Source: an uncultured Altererythrobacter sp.
GTDB taxonomy: Bacteria > Pseudomonadota > Alphaproteobacteria > Sphingomonadales > Sphingomonadaceae
Assembly (NCBI GenBank): GCA_913055875.1
Contig: CAJXJY010000018.1
Span: 1-32,000, forward strand
Length of the DNA stretch: 32,000 nucleotides
Direction: 5' to 3'
The first letter of the stretch is position 1. Each line of letters begins with the position of its first letter. A model generated the notes under the pieces. That model saw nothing but the letters and a program-made list of their open reading frames with translations. It did not search any database and was not told where the DNA came from. The position numbers and the translations under genes are program-made. Below are positions 1 to 8,011 of this stretch, one piece after another.

Positions 1-126
1 CCCGCCCTTCCACCCCGACTTTAGTATCCTAAGGGTGGAAGGGCGGGGGAGTGGGCCGGTGCCGCTTCCGGCGGTCCGATGCCTGCCACCACGCGACAGG
101 TCTCGTCACCGCCGGGAAAAGAAACG
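1..126. repeat. Structured intergenic repeat, copy 1 (cut by window start)
   Basis: Bases 1-15 pair perfectly with 33-47, leaving a 17-nt apical region (16-32) that can itself form a 4-bp stem (TTAG/CTAA). The long stem probably continues to the left of the window. A second module follows: 68-75 (CCGGCGGT) pairs with 108-115 (ACCGCCGG) around a small inner hairpin near 82-100, and then comes a GGAAAAGAA-like tail. The same two-part element recurs complete at 16532-16674. It is noncoding: apparent ORFs across it carry no recognisable protein. As in copy 2, the tail points at the 3' end of a leftward gene. Confidence 0.85.
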
Positions 127-158
127 CGCCGGTGCCGCGTCAGCGAAGCTGGAAAGCG

Positions 159-314
159 CTACTGCGCCGCCAGTTCCTCTTTTATCCGCAGCTTCTGCTT
201 CTTGAGCGCCTGGATCGTCGCAGCATCCGGAGAGGGGCGGCTCATCTCGTCGCGCAGTTGCGTATCGAGACGGGCATGCTTGCTCTGCAGGGCACTGGTG
301 TGGGACGATTCCAT
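159..314 (-). CDS. DUF465 (YdcH-like) mini-protein
   Basis: A 51-residue charged protein that begins MESSHTSALQ and ends with a Lys-rich stretch, LKKQKLRIKEEL, typical of the DUF465/YdcH family of tiny all-helical proteins of unknown role. I chose the ATG at 314 because GGAGAG lies about 7 nt upstream; the longer in-frame extension has no family resemblance. It probably forms a helical hairpin or coiled coil. A second DUF465 gene lies divergently 180 bp away and shares the LKK-K-L-x-x-K motif. The structured repeat lies just beyond its stop codon. Confidence 0.8.
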   Translation of the reverse strand: MESSHTSALQSKHARLDTQLRDEMSRPSPDAATIQALKKQKLRIKEELAAQ

Positions 315-492
315 ATTCGGCTCTCCTTCGAGGTTGTGCGACCCCCCCGTTTGCGCATGGGGTGCGGAGCGACTCGACCTCGCGGCCGTCCCGCGTCCAA
401 TCAACAAACCACACACAAGGTGGCTTGCGAAGCCCTAACTTTGTCCTAAACGGTCGGTCCGTGCTGGGGCGCGACGAAACGACGGGCTTGGT

Positions 493-690
493 GTGAACGA
501 GCAGGAACTGCGCAAGAGACTGGCGACGCTGCGGATCGAGCACCGCGATCTCGATGCCGCGATCGACGCGCTGCGCGATTCGGGTTCGACCGATCAACTG
601 CAGATCGCCCGGTTGAAGAAGCGCAAGCTGGCACTGAAGGACCAGATCGCGATCATCGAAGACCAGTTGCTGCCCGATATCATCGCGTAA
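493..690 (+). CDS. DUF465 (YdcH-like) mini-protein, second paralogue
   Basis: A 65-residue protein with GTG start (MNEQELRKRL). It has two predicted amphipathic helices, and the motif IARLKKRKLALKDQI near residues 38-52 is the DUF465/YdcH signature. Function is unknown in this family; related genes are often small, abundant and multi-copy in alphaproteobacteria. The ribosome-binding site is weak, so the start is less secure than the family call. It is divergent from the DUF465 gene at 159-314; the 178 bp between them must hold both promoters. Confidence 0.78.
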   Translation: MNEQELRKRLATLRIEHRDLDAAIDALRDSGSTDQLQIARLKKRKLALKDQIAIIEDQLLPDIIA

Positions 691-784
691 ACCGTCCCCC
701 AACGGGACGCGATCGATTCCGCGTGGGAAAAAATGGTTTCCGCGCTGGCGCTCCGGTGCGCATGCGCATAGCCCTAGAACCTCC

Positions 785-1243
785 ATGACCGCGACCGACA
801 TCAGCCGACCGATCATCGAGGCGCTCTATTGCGAGGCGCTCGTACTGGCCGACGAGGTGCGCGCGGCGTTCGACCTCCAGCCGGTCGACAAACCCGATGG
901 CGATGGCGACAGGCTGCGGCTGGCAATGTCGGTCGAGGGGCTGCGCACCACCACGCGGGTGATGCACGTGCTCGCCTGGCTGCTCAACCAGCGCGCCTAT
1001 TTCAATGGCGAGATGAGCGAATTCCAGCTCCGCCGCCACGGCACGCTGCCCGACGACCGGCCGTCCGATCCGGCCAATTTCGACCGGCTCGAAGTGCCGA
1101 CCCGCGACCTGATCGAGCAGTCCGAAGCGCTGCACGCCCGCATCGCGCGGCTCGACGCCGCCTGGCGCGACAAGTTCCGCCTGCGTCCCTCCGCGGTGCA
1201 CCGGCTGCGCGAGCGGCTTGGGCGCGAGGTAAGCCGGCTCTAA
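785..1243 (+). CDS. rcdA: RcdA-like protein (DUF1465), CtrA-degradation adaptor family
   Basis: A 152-residue, largely helical protein of the DUF1465 family, whose studied member is Caulobacter RcdA, an adaptor in the ClpXP hierarchy that clears CtrA at the G1-S transition. Visible features are an N-terminal helix rich in Ala/Leu (residues 9-28), a central segment near residues 50-76 (GLRTTTRVMHVLAWLLNQRAY) and a C-terminal basic helix with RPSAVHRLRERL. No membrane segment or signal peptide is present. It appears slightly shorter than the Caulobacter protein, mainly at the C-terminus. Its stop overlaps the convergent glpK stop by 4 bp. The family call is confident; the cell-cycle role is inferred from Caulobacter. 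Confidence 0.75.
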   Translation: MTATDISRPIIEALYCEALVLADEVRAAFDLQPVDKPDGDGDRLRLAMSVEGLRTTTRVMHVLAWLLNQRAYFNGEMSEFQLRRHGTLPDDRPSDPANFDRLEVPTRDLIEQSEALHARIARLDAAWRDKFRLRPSAVHRLRERLGREVSRL

Positions 1244-2715
1244 CGGCAGGCTGCGGCCAGCGCCTTATTCCATGCTGCGAGGCGTGCCTGCCGCACATCG
1301 TCTGCCATATCGGGCGTAAAGGTCCGCACCGCACCGCGCATCGCCTGCGCCGCGTCCTCGAGCGAGCCATGCAACCCGCACCCCGCTGCGGCCAGCATCG
1401 CCGCACCGAGCGCGGTCGTCTCGACGAAATCGGGCCGTTCGACGGACAGATCGAGCATGTTCGCGAGATCCTGCGCCATCCAGTCGTTGGCGCTCATCCC
1501 GCCGTCGATTTTCAACGATTGCCACGCCGCATCGTCGGCGGCGAAGGCGGCGGCGAGATCGTGCGTCTGGTGCGCCATCGCCTCGAGCGCGGCGCGCGCG
1601 ATCTGGGCCCGGCCGCTGGCGAAGCTGAGCCCGGCGATCATCCCGCGCGCCTCGGCGTTCCAGTGCGGCGCGCCGAGGCCCGACAGCGCGGGAACGATCG
1701 TCACCCCGCCGCTGTCCTCGATCGAGCGGGCGAGCTCTTCGGTCTGGTCGGCGCGTTCGACGATCCCCAGCGTGTCGCGCAGATATTGCACCAGGCTGCC
1801 CGCGACGAACACCGAGCCCTCCAGCGCATAGGTCCGCTCCCCATCCTGCTGCATCAGCACCGTGCCCAGCAGGCGGTGGCCCGAACGCGGGATTGCGCTT
1901 CCCTTGTTGGTCAGCACGAAGGCGCCGGTGCCGTAGGTCGCCTTGGTGTCGCCGGGCGTCAGGCACCCCTGCCCGATCGTTGCCGCCTGCTGATCGCCGG
2001 CGAGCCCGCAGATCGGGATCGCGCGGCCGAACAGGCCGGGCGTGGTCTCGGCCAGCGCGCCCTGCGTGTCGACCACTTCGGGCAGTGCGTCGTGCGGTAT
2101 GCCGAACAGGTCGCACAGCCCCTCGTCGAACTGCGCGCCGTCCAGCGCGAGGAGCAGCGTGCGGCTGGCATTGCTCGCATCGGACAGGTGCGCGCCGCCC
2201 GACAGCTTCCACACCAGCCAGCTCTCGACCGTGCCGAAGGCCAGCTTTCCGGCATAGGCCGCCGCTCCGACGGCCTTCTCGTGATCGAGCAGCCAGCGCA
2301 TCTTGGTGCCGGAAAAATAGGGATCGAGCAGGAGACCGGTCCTGGCCGTCACCGTTGCCTCGTGACCCTTGCGGCGCAGTTCGGCGCACGTCCCGGCAGT
2401 GCGCCGGTCCTGCCACACGATCGCGCGCGACAGCGGTTCGCCGGTGGTGCGGTCCCATGCCACCACGGTTTCGCGCTGGTTGGTGATGCCGATCGCAGCG
2501 ATGCCGTCCACGCCGCCCGCCATCTCCACTGCGCGCCGGGCACAGGACAGGGTCTTGTCCCAGATCTCGACCGCGTCGTGCTCGACCCGGCCGGGCTGCG
2601 GGTAGTGCTGCGTCAGTTCCTCCTGCGCCACCGAGAGCACCGCGCCGTCCGGCGCGAAGATCATCGCGCGGGTCGAGGTGGTGCCTTCGTCGAGGACCAG
2701 GATATTGTCTGCCAT
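1240..2715 (-). CDS. glpK: Glycerol kinase
   Basis: Phosphorylates glycerol to sn-glycerol 3-phosphate with ATP in the cytoplasm. At 491 residues it is the usual length for this FGGY-family kinase. Diagnostic segments include the N-terminal phosphate loop EGTTSTRA, the substrate region QHYPQPGRVEHD, GITNQRETVVAWDR with IVWQDRRT, the ATP-site YGTGAFVLTN and GLGAPHW, and the C-terminal FGGY-type KIDGGMSANDW. The canonical Gln of DQGTTS is Glu here. No glpD, glpF or glpR lies nearby, so it stands alone, followed tail-to-tail by the rcdA-like gene. Upstream is a palindromic repeat; the promoter must lie in the narrow 47-bp strip before it or inside it. Confidence 0.97.
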   Translation of the reverse strand: MADNILVLDEGTTSTRAMIFAPDGAVLSVAQEELTQHYPQPGRVEHDAVEIWDKTLSCARRAVEMAGGVDGIAAIGITNQRETVVAWDRTTGEPLSRAIVWQDRRTAGTCAELRRKGHEATVTARTGLLLDPYFSGTKMRWLLDHEKAVGAAAYAGKLAFGTVESWLVWKLSGGAHLSDASNASRTLLLALDGAQFDEGLCDLFGIPHDALPEVVDTQGALAETTPGLFGRAIPICGLAGDQQAATIGQGCLTPGDTKATYGTGAFVLTNKGSAIPRSGHRLLGTVLMQQDGERTYALEGSVFVAGSLVQYLRDTLGIVERADQTEELARSIEDSGGVTIVPALSGLGAPHWNAEARGMIAGLSFASGRAQIARAALEAMAHQTHDLAAAFAADDAAWQSLKIDGGMSANDWMAQDLANMLDLSVERPDFVETTALGAAMLAAAGCGLHGSLEDAAQAMRGAVRTFTPDMADDVRQARLAAWNKALAAACR

Positions 2716-2762
2716 GGTGAGAACGTCTGGCGGCGTTCACGGCCAACCGCAAGTCTCGGAAA

Positions 2763-2842
2763 CCCACCCCCTGCCCCTCCCGCAAGCGGGAGGGGAGCGA
2801 GACTTGCCGAGCCGCAGGCGAGGTTAGTCGCAGCGGGGTGGG
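2763..2842. repeat. Palindromic intergenic repeat (80 bp)
   Basis: The ends are an 8-bp inverted repeat (CCCACCCC at 2763-2770, GGGGTGGG at 2835-2842). Inside is a strong hairpin, CCCCTCCCGC at 2774-2783 against GCGGGAGGGG at 2786-2795. This composition is typical of short dispersed elements found between genes in sphingomonads, which I recall rather than searched. It separates divergent glpK and the MBL hydrolase gene, and gives a false GTG start (2838) to the latter. Confidence 0.65.
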
Positions 2843-2879
2843 CACCACCCGCCTCGACACCGCGCACCAGCTCCCCCAT

Positions 2880-3788
2880 ATGCACGCCATGGCAGGCCCA
2901 CCCCCCAAACCCTGGCCGACCGGCGCCGCGGAGCAGCTCGAGCCGCTGGTGCGCCGGGTGCTCGCGCCCAATCCCTCGCCCTACACCTATACCGGGACGC
3001 AGACCTATATCGTCGGGCTGGGCGACGGCTGCGCGGTGATCGATCCCGGCCCCGACGACGCGGCGCACCTCGCCGCGCTCGATGCGGCGATCGGCGAGGA
3101 GCATGTCTGCGCGATTCTGTGCACGCACACCCATCGCGACCATTCGCCCGCCGCGGCCCCGCTTGCAGCGCGCAGCGGCGCACCTATCGTGGGCTGTGCC
3201 CCGCTGGTGATCGACGGCGCGGTGCTCGCCGAATGGGGCGCGCGTGCCGACGAGGCGTTCGACGCCACATATCAGCCCGACCGGGTGCTCGAAGACGGCG
3301 AGCAGATGACCGGTCCCGGCTGGACGCTCACCGCGGTGGCCACGCCCGGCCACGTCTCCAACCACCTCTGCTTCGCGCTCGAGGAATCGGGTGCGCTGTT
3401 CACCGGCGACCACGTGATGGGCTGGTCGACCAGCGTCGTGATCCCGCCCGACGGCGACATGGGCGACTACATGCAGAGCCTCGACCGGCTCTACGAGCGG
3501 GCCGAAGACGGGGGAGACACCATCTATTATCCCGCGCACGGCCCGGCAGTCGAAAAACCGCGCCAGTTGGTCCGCGGCATGATCGGCCATCGCCGCCAGC
3601 GCGAGAACCAGATCGTGCGCATTCTCGGCGAAGGACCGCATGCGGCGGGCGATTTCGTGCCCCGCATGTACAAGGGGCTCGACAAGCGACTGGTCAAGGC
3701 GGCGGAGATGTCGGTCACCGCGCACCTGCTCGATCTGGAACGCCGCGGGCTGGTCGCTCGTTCGGAGGGAATATGGCAGACGATGTGA
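2880..3788 (+). CDS. MBL-fold hydrolase (LACTB2-like)
   Basis: A metallo-beta-lactamase-fold hydrolase of about 302 residues. The zinc-binding signature THTHRDH is near residues 82-88, followed by the other fold motifs TPGHVSNH, TGDHVMGW and YYPAHGP. The C-terminal part (about 230-300) looks like the winged-helix tail of LACTB2/RNase-like MBL proteins (DKRLVKAAEMSVTAHLLDLERRG split over two helices). The substrate is not visible; hydrolase or endoribonuclease activity is a family inference. A longer reading frame begins at GTG 2838, but that codon lies in the palindromic repeat, so I take ATG 2880 (ATG 2889 also possible; neither has a strong Shine-Dalgarno). The 3' end overlaps the DUF4230 gene by 16 bp. 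Confidence 0.85.
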   Translation: MHAMAGPPPKPWPTGAAEQLEPLVRRVLAPNPSPYTYTGTQTYIVGLGDGCAVIDPGPDDAAHLAALDAAIGEEHVCAILCTHTHRDHSPAAAPLAARSGAPIVGCAPLVIDGAVLAEWGARADEAFDATYQPDRVLEDGEQMTGPGWTLTAVATPGHVSNHLCFALEESGALFTGDHVMGWSTSVVIPPDGDMGDYMQSLDRLYERAEDGGDTIYYPAHGPAVEKPRQLVRGMIGHRRQRENQIVRILGEGPHAAGDFVPRMYKGLDKRLVKAAEMSVTAHLLDLERRGLVARSEGIWQTM

Positions 3789-4477
3789 AACCCGCCGAGG
3801 ACAGCGCAGACACGCTGGTGCCCAAACCCGAACGCGCCAAGCCGCTCGCGCGCGTGCAGGCAGTGCCGTGGATGATCGTGATCGGCCTGATCGCGGCCTG
3901 CGCCTGGCTCGGCTGGCGCGCCTTCTTCTATCAGGAGGAAGGCGATCCGGTCGGCAGCGCGATGCTCGCTTTCGAAAAGCAGAATTCGCTGACGGTGTTC
4001 AGCTCGCGCTTCGAAGTGGTCGCCGAGAGCGAGGACACGCGCGGCGTGCTCGGGGTCGACCTGCTCAAGAGCCGCCAGGCGGCGATCATCCCGGCGAGCG
4101 TCGAATACCGGCTCGATCTCAGTCAGGTCGACCGCGACCGGTTCGAGTGGGACGATGGCAGCGACACGCTCTCCGTCGTGCTCCCCGCGCTGCGGATTTC
4201 GCGGCCCAATCTCGACGAGGCGCAGCAGAAGGTGTTCACCGAGGGCAGCTGGGTGACGCGCGACGCCTCGCAGGACCTGTCGCGCAACAATTCGCTTCAG
4301 GCCGAGCGCAAGGCGGCGGCGTTCGCCAAGAACCCCGAAGTGCTCGCGCTGGCACGGCAGGCGGCGAAGGACGCGGTGCGACAGAACCTCGCCATTCCGC
4401 TGCAGGTGGCGGGCTATGGCGACGTCACGGTGAACGTCCGCTTCGACGGCGAAAGCGCTTCTGCCGCATCAGACTGA
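3773..4477 (+). CDS. DUF4230 membrane-anchored protein
   Basis: A 234-residue protein with one N-terminal transmembrane helix (about residues 30-50, VPWMIVIGLIAACAWLGW), so the bulk is probably periplasmic. The body matches DUF4230, whose function is unknown: FSSRFEVVAESE near 75, ASVEYRLDLSQVD near 105 and a C-terminal helical segment rich in Ala/Lys. The start is supported by GGAGGG 3-8 nt before ATG 3773. It overlaps the MBL hydrolase end by 16 bp, implying translational coupling. Its last 53 bp overlap the end of the convergent YgjV-like gene. Confidence 0.85.
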   Translation: MADDVKPAEDSADTLVPKPERAKPLARVQAVPWMIVIGLIAACAWLGWRAFFYQEEGDPVGSAMLAFEKQNSLTVFSSRFEVVAESEDTRGVLGVDLLKSRQAAIIPASVEYRLDLSQVDRDRFEWDDGSDTLSVVLPALRISRPNLDEAQQKVFTEGSWVTRDASQDLSRNNSLQAERKAAAFAKNPEVLALARQAAKDAVRQNLAIPLQVAGYGDVTVNVRFDGESASAASD

Positions 4478-4952
4478 TCGCGCAGAACAGCGCATAGGCC
4501 GCGGAGAACAGGACCTGGCTGTACGACCCCTCGAGCCAGCCATAGACGCCCCAGCCGATCGTGCTGATACCGGCAATGATAAGGCTCTTCGCGAAGTCGG
4601 GGGTCGCCCGCGAAAGCAGGAAGATAAACGTCCCCGCGAGAGCCAGCAGGTCGAGCGCGCTCTCGTAGACCGGGATCAGGATGGCGAGCGCCGCGCCGGC
4701 CAGCGCCAGCAGCCACCACCGCGCCCGTTCCGAGCGCGACCCGACCAGATCGGCCGCCAGATAGACGAGGCTGAGCAAGGCGCCCGCCATCGCTTCGAGC
4801 AATACGTAATGCGCCGCGATCGGCAGCATCGCGATCCCGTGCAGCGCTAGGTATCGGCCCCGGGAACCGGCCAGCGGCGAAAGGGCGAACAGCGCATATC
4901 CGACGAAGCCGAGCGCATTGGCCCACAGTTCGGGCGGGAGGCCGTTCAGCAA
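4425..4952 (-). CDS. YgjV-like inner membrane protein
   Basis: A 175-residue integral membrane protein with about five to six hydrophobic helices, for example ALGFVGYALFALSPLAG, LLALAGAALAILIPVY and SLIIAGISTIGWGVYGWL. Spacing and composition resemble the YgjV family (Imp-YgjV), whose transport role is uncharacterised. The C-terminus is short and basic (RQKRFRRRSGRS), fitting a cytoplasmic tail. The start is TTG at 4952 and overlaps the end of the upstream gene by 7 bp, so the two are probably coupled. Family assignment is by pattern only. Confidence 0.7.
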   Translation of the reverse strand: MLNGLPPELWANALGFVGYALFALSPLAGSRGRYLALHGIAMLPIAAHYVLLEAMAGALLSLVYLAADLVGSRSERARWWLLALAGAALAILIPVYESALDLLALAGTFIFLLSRATPDFAKSLIIAGISTIGWGVYGWLEGSYSQVLFSAAYALFCAISLMRQKRFRRRSGRSP

Positions 4953-5548
4953 GCCGCGTTGCCGAGCAGTTCCTGCATCTCCGCCGTCGCATCGACCCAG
5001 CTCGGTTCCTCTCCGGGTCCGGCGACCCGGCCTATCTCGCGGCGCATCTCGATCAGGAAATCGTCGTAATAGGCGAAGGAATTGCAGAACAGGCGTTGAA
5101 ACAGGCGTTTGTCGATCAGCCGGGTCTCCAGCATGCGGTGGGCGCGAACCCAGAAATATACGAAGCTGGTGAGCGCCTCATGCTCGGTGAACGCCTCGGT
5201 CGAATGCTCGAACAGGAAATGTTGCTCGAACGCCCCGAGCCGAGCCTCGCCTTCGGTGGTCATCGCATCCGCCAGCGGCGCCGCCTCGGGATCGTGCGCC
5301 CATCCGGCGACGATGGCATCGATATATTCCGTGCGGTCGCGGCCCTCGAGCGCGCCGAGCTTGATGATGATCCGGTAGACCGGCATGACCACCTTGCGAT
5401 AATGCTCCGCGGCGTAGAATTCCGCATAGAGATCGTTGGTCCGCGTGCGACGCGTGCGCACGATCTCGATTCGGGCGATGACGATGGTGAATATGGCCAT
5501 GCCCAGCCCGACGATGATTTCGAGACCGCTGATGCTGAAGCCGTTCAT
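4946..5548 (-). CDS. Membrane-anchored protein of unknown function
   Basis: A 200-residue protein with one N-terminal transmembrane helix (residues about 6-24, SGLEIIVGLGMAIFTIVIA) followed by a cytoplasmic-looking helical domain rich in charged and aromatic residues (AEFYAAEHYRKVVMPVYR, HEALTSFVYFWVRAHRM). It vaguely recalls DUF4760-type proteins, but I would not assign a function. Start ATG 5548 has GAGGGGG about 8 nt upstream; a longer frame reaching 5731 enters the divergent promoter region and the next gene, and is rejected. It overlaps the downstream YgjV-like gene, suggesting a two-gene operon. Confidence 0.75.
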   Translation of the reverse strand: MNGFSISGLEIIVGLGMAIFTIVIARIEIVRTRRTRTNDLYAEFYAAEHYRKVVMPVYRIIIKLGALEGRDRTEYIDAIVAGWAHDPEAAPLADAMTTEGEARLGAFEQHFLFEHSTEAFTEHEALTSFVYFWVRAHRMLETRLIDKRLFQRLFCNSFAYYDDFLIEMRREIGRVAGPGEEPSWVDATAEMQELLGNAAC

Positions 5549-5715
5549 TCCGATACCCCCTCGGCTGCGCCTATGACAGAATACAAACGGAGGTTGCAAC
5601 CGCTGCCGGAGCGCGATTTCGGCCGAAGGAGATTCGTACCCTCCCTGTCCAAAACATCCTAGAAATCGGCATGTCGCCCAGTTAGCTGCTGCAGGCAGAG
5701 GGGGGAGAACATCGC

Positions 5716-6492
5716 ATGGCCACAGCAGCAACGCCGCCGGACGGCACGAGGACCGCGAGCGGCGAGCATCGCTTCTTTCTGATCGCCACCTGGCTGCTTG
5801 CGCTGCTTACGGTGGGCGGCTTTGCCATGAACCTCGCCGCAGGACGCTCCAGCTTTGACGTGCCGCTGGTCTACCATCTCCACGCTTTCGTGTTCATGGG
5901 CTTCATCGCGCTCTATCTCGCGCAGGTGACGCTCGCGGCGCGCGGCCATCTCGCGCTGCATCGGCGGCTCGGTCTGGTCGCCGTCGCGTGGATACCGCTG
6001 ATGCTGGCGCTCGGGACGTGGCTGACCTTCGAGACGCTGCGCGTCATCGGCGGCCCGCCCTTCTTCGGGCAGAGCGAGTTCCTGCTCGTCAACCTGTTCC
6101 ATCTCGGCGCTTTCGCCGTCCTCGCCTTCGCCGCGCTGCGGATGCGGAAGCGGCCCGACTGGCACAAGCGGCTGATGTTCGGCGCGATCGTGACCGTCAG
6201 CCTGCCCGGCGTCGCCCGGCTGCTGCCCTTGCCGCTGCTGCTGCCGCATGTGTTTCCGGCGATGTTCGCGGTCATCTCGCTGTTCCCGCTCGCCGGCATG
6301 GTAATGGACTGGCGCGTGAACCGCCGCGTGCATCCGGCGTGGTGGTGGGCGCTGCTGGTGCCGGTCGCAGCGATGGCGTTGGGCGAGGTGATCGATGCGC
6401 AGGGCTACGCCACCGAATGGGTCGCGGGTCATGTCGCGGGCACGCCGGGCGGCGAGCGGCCGCCCGGCGCGTTCCTGCCGCCGGGCATGTGA
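5716..6492 (+). CDS. Multipass membrane protein of unknown function
   Basis: A 258-residue integral membrane protein with roughly seven hydrophobic segments (for example residues 21-41, 53-75, 85-103, 125-143, 157-176, 178-195, 208-224). Histidines sit at membrane edges (VYHLHAFVFMGF, LHRRLGL, NLFHLGAF, DWHKRLMF), a pattern seen in DUF2306-like or haem/quinone-associated membrane proteins; this is only a resemblance. The start has a strong GGGGGGAG 7-10 nt upstream. It is divergent from the membrane-anchored unknown at 4946-5548; the 167 bp between them holds both promoters, and I see no clear motif there. Confidence 0.75.
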   Translation: MATAATPPDGTRTASGEHRFFLIATWLLALLTVGGFAMNLAAGRSSFDVPLVYHLHAFVFMGFIALYLAQVTLAARGHLALHRRLGLVAVAWIPLMLALGTWLTFETLRVIGGPPFFGQSEFLLVNLFHLGAFAVLAFAALRMRKRPDWHKRLMFGAIVTVSLPGVARLLPLPLLLPHVFPAMFAVISLFPLAGMVMDWRVNRRVHPAWWWALLVPVAAMALGEVIDAQGYATEWVAGHVAGTPGGERPPGAFLPPGM

Positions 6493-6583
6493 CACGCATG
6501 CAATCGCGCTTCGACGGAACGCACTCCCCGATCCGCCCGTTCGGTCTATATAGGGGGCAAAGGCGCCCTCACAGGACGGACCA

Positions 6584-7573
6584 ATGACCGCACAAGACAC
6601 CAAGCTTCCCACCGGCGACGACCTGCTCGCCGAGATCGACCGGCTGCGCGAGGAGCGCAACGCGGTGATCCTGGCGCATTACTACCAGAAGCCGCAGATC
6701 CAGGACCTCGCCGATTTCGTCGGCGACAGTCTCCAGCTGAGCCAGATGGCGGCCGAGACCGATGCCGACGTGATCGCGTTCTGCGGGGTCAAGTTCATGG
6801 CCGACACCGCCAAGATCCTGAGCCCCGAGAAGATCGTCGTGCTGCCCGATATGGATGCCGGCTGCTCGCTCGAGGACTCCTGCCCGCCGGAGAAGTTCAA
6901 GGCCTTCCGCGAGGCCCATCCCGACCATATCGCGCTGACCTATATCAACTGCTCGACCGAGGTGAAGGCGCTCTCCGACGTGATCGTCACCAGTTCCAGC
7001 GCGGAGACGATCCTGTCGCAGATCCCCAAGGACCAGAAGATCATCTTCGGTCCCGACCGCCATCTCGGCGGCTACCTGTCGCGCAAGTTCGACCGCGAGA
7101 TGCTGCTGTGGCCGGGCGTGTGCATCGTCCACGAGGCGTTCAGCGAGACCGAGCTGCTCAAGCTCAAGCAGCAGCACCCCGACGCGCCGATCGCCGCGCA
7201 CCCGGAATGCCCGCCGACGATCGTCGACCATGCCGATTATGTCGGTTCGACCAGCGGCATATTGCAGTTCGCCGAGACCTTCGAGGGCGATACGCTGATC
7301 GTCGCGACCGAGCCGCATATCATCCACCAGATGGAAAAGGCGCTGCCGGAGAAGAATTTCATCGGCGCGCCGGGCGCGGACGGCAACTGTTCGTGTAATA
7401 TCTGCCCCTACATGGCGCTCAACACGCTCGAAAAGCTCTACGCCTGCCTGCGCGACCTGGAACCGCGGATCGAGATCGAGGAGGGCCTGCGGCTGCAGGC
7501 CAAGCGCAGCCTCGACCGCATGCTGGAAATGGCGAGCGGGACCATCGGGCAGGGGGATCTGGGGAAAGTGTAG
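6584..7573 (+). CDS. nadA: Quinolinate synthase A
   Basis: Condenses iminoaspartate with dihydroxyacetone phosphate to quinolinate, the second step of de novo NAD synthesis, using an oxygen-sensitive [4Fe-4S] cluster. At 329 residues it fits the family. Visible motifs are ILAHYYQ (residues 29-35), GDSLQLS, AFCGVKFMADTAKIL, DAGCSLEDSC, YINCSTEVKA, FGPDRHLGGY, HPECPP and the C-terminal cysteine-rich GNCSCNICPYM with Cys269, Cys271 and Cys274. AGGAC lies upstream of ATG 6584. No nadB or nadC lies beside it, so its pathway partners must be elsewhere. Confidence 0.97.
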   Translation: MTAQDTKLPTGDDLLAEIDRLREERNAVILAHYYQKPQIQDLADFVGDSLQLSQMAAETDADVIAFCGVKFMADTAKILSPEKIVVLPDMDAGCSLEDSCPPEKFKAFREAHPDHIALTYINCSTEVKALSDVIVTSSSAETILSQIPKDQKIIFGPDRHLGGYLSRKFDREMLLWPGVCIVHEAFSETELLKLKQQHPDAPIAAHPECPPTIVDHADYVGSTSGILQFAETFEGDTLIVATEPHIIHQMEKALPEKNFIGAPGADGNCSCNICPYMALNTLEKLYACLRDLEPRIEIEEGLRLQAKRSLDRMLEMASGTIGQGDLGKV

Positions 7574-7597
7574 ATTGGCAGCTGTCCGGTACACCGC

Positions 7598-8011
7598 ATG
7601 ACGACACGCTTTTCCCGGCGCTATTTCGCCCGGATCGCGGTGCGGACCGTGGCGGGCGTGCTGCTGATGGCATTCCTGATCTGCCTGTATTCGGTCCTGC
7701 TTGTCCGTAGCGCGGTTGCGCAGGGAGCGGTGGAGACGCCGGGTTTCGGCTGCATCGACCCGCCGCACCTGACCAAACGCGCAGAATTGGTCGACCGCTC
7801 GTTCGTCCGGTCGGTGGCGGCGTTCGAAGGGTCGGGCGGCCAGCCCTCGATGGGTTGGCATGCAAACCAGGGACTTGCCTATATCGGTTCGCAGTTGGGG
7901 TATTCCCGCGCGGAGCGCGAGGCGCTGGTTCTGCCGGGCCTGCTGGCGCTGCCGGCTTGCGCGCGGCGCAACCAACCCTCCCATCGCGCGTTGACCCCGC
8001 ATGACCGCTGA
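7598..8011 (+). CDS. Small membrane-anchored unknown protein
   Basis: A 137-residue protein with a basic N-terminus (MTTRFSRRYFAR) and one transmembrane helix or uncleaved signal (about residues 18-40, VAGVLLMAFLICLYSVLLV), then a short exported-looking domain. I do not recognise a family. Its last 11 bp overlap the start of the DUF2254 gene, so the two are probably translated together. The ribosome-binding site is weak. The remainder shows no cysteine pairs beyond Cys53 and the C-terminal Cys. Confidence 0.6.
   Translation: MTTRFSRRYFARIAVRTVAGVLLMAFLICLYSVLLVRSAVAQGAVETPGFGCIDPPHLTKRAELVDRSFVRSVAAFEGSGGQPSMGWHANQGLAYIGSQLGYSRAEREALVLPGLLALPACARRNQPSHRALTPHDR

Noticed and set aside
2838-2840. 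GTG as start of the MBL hydrolase
   Set aside because: It lies inside the palindromic repeat and adds a non-family N-terminus; an ATG downstream is more likely.
829-3039. A 736-codon plus-strand frame across rcdA, glpK and the repeat
   Set aside because: It lies out of frame with rcdA and antisense to glpK, and its translation is a basic low-complexity shadow.
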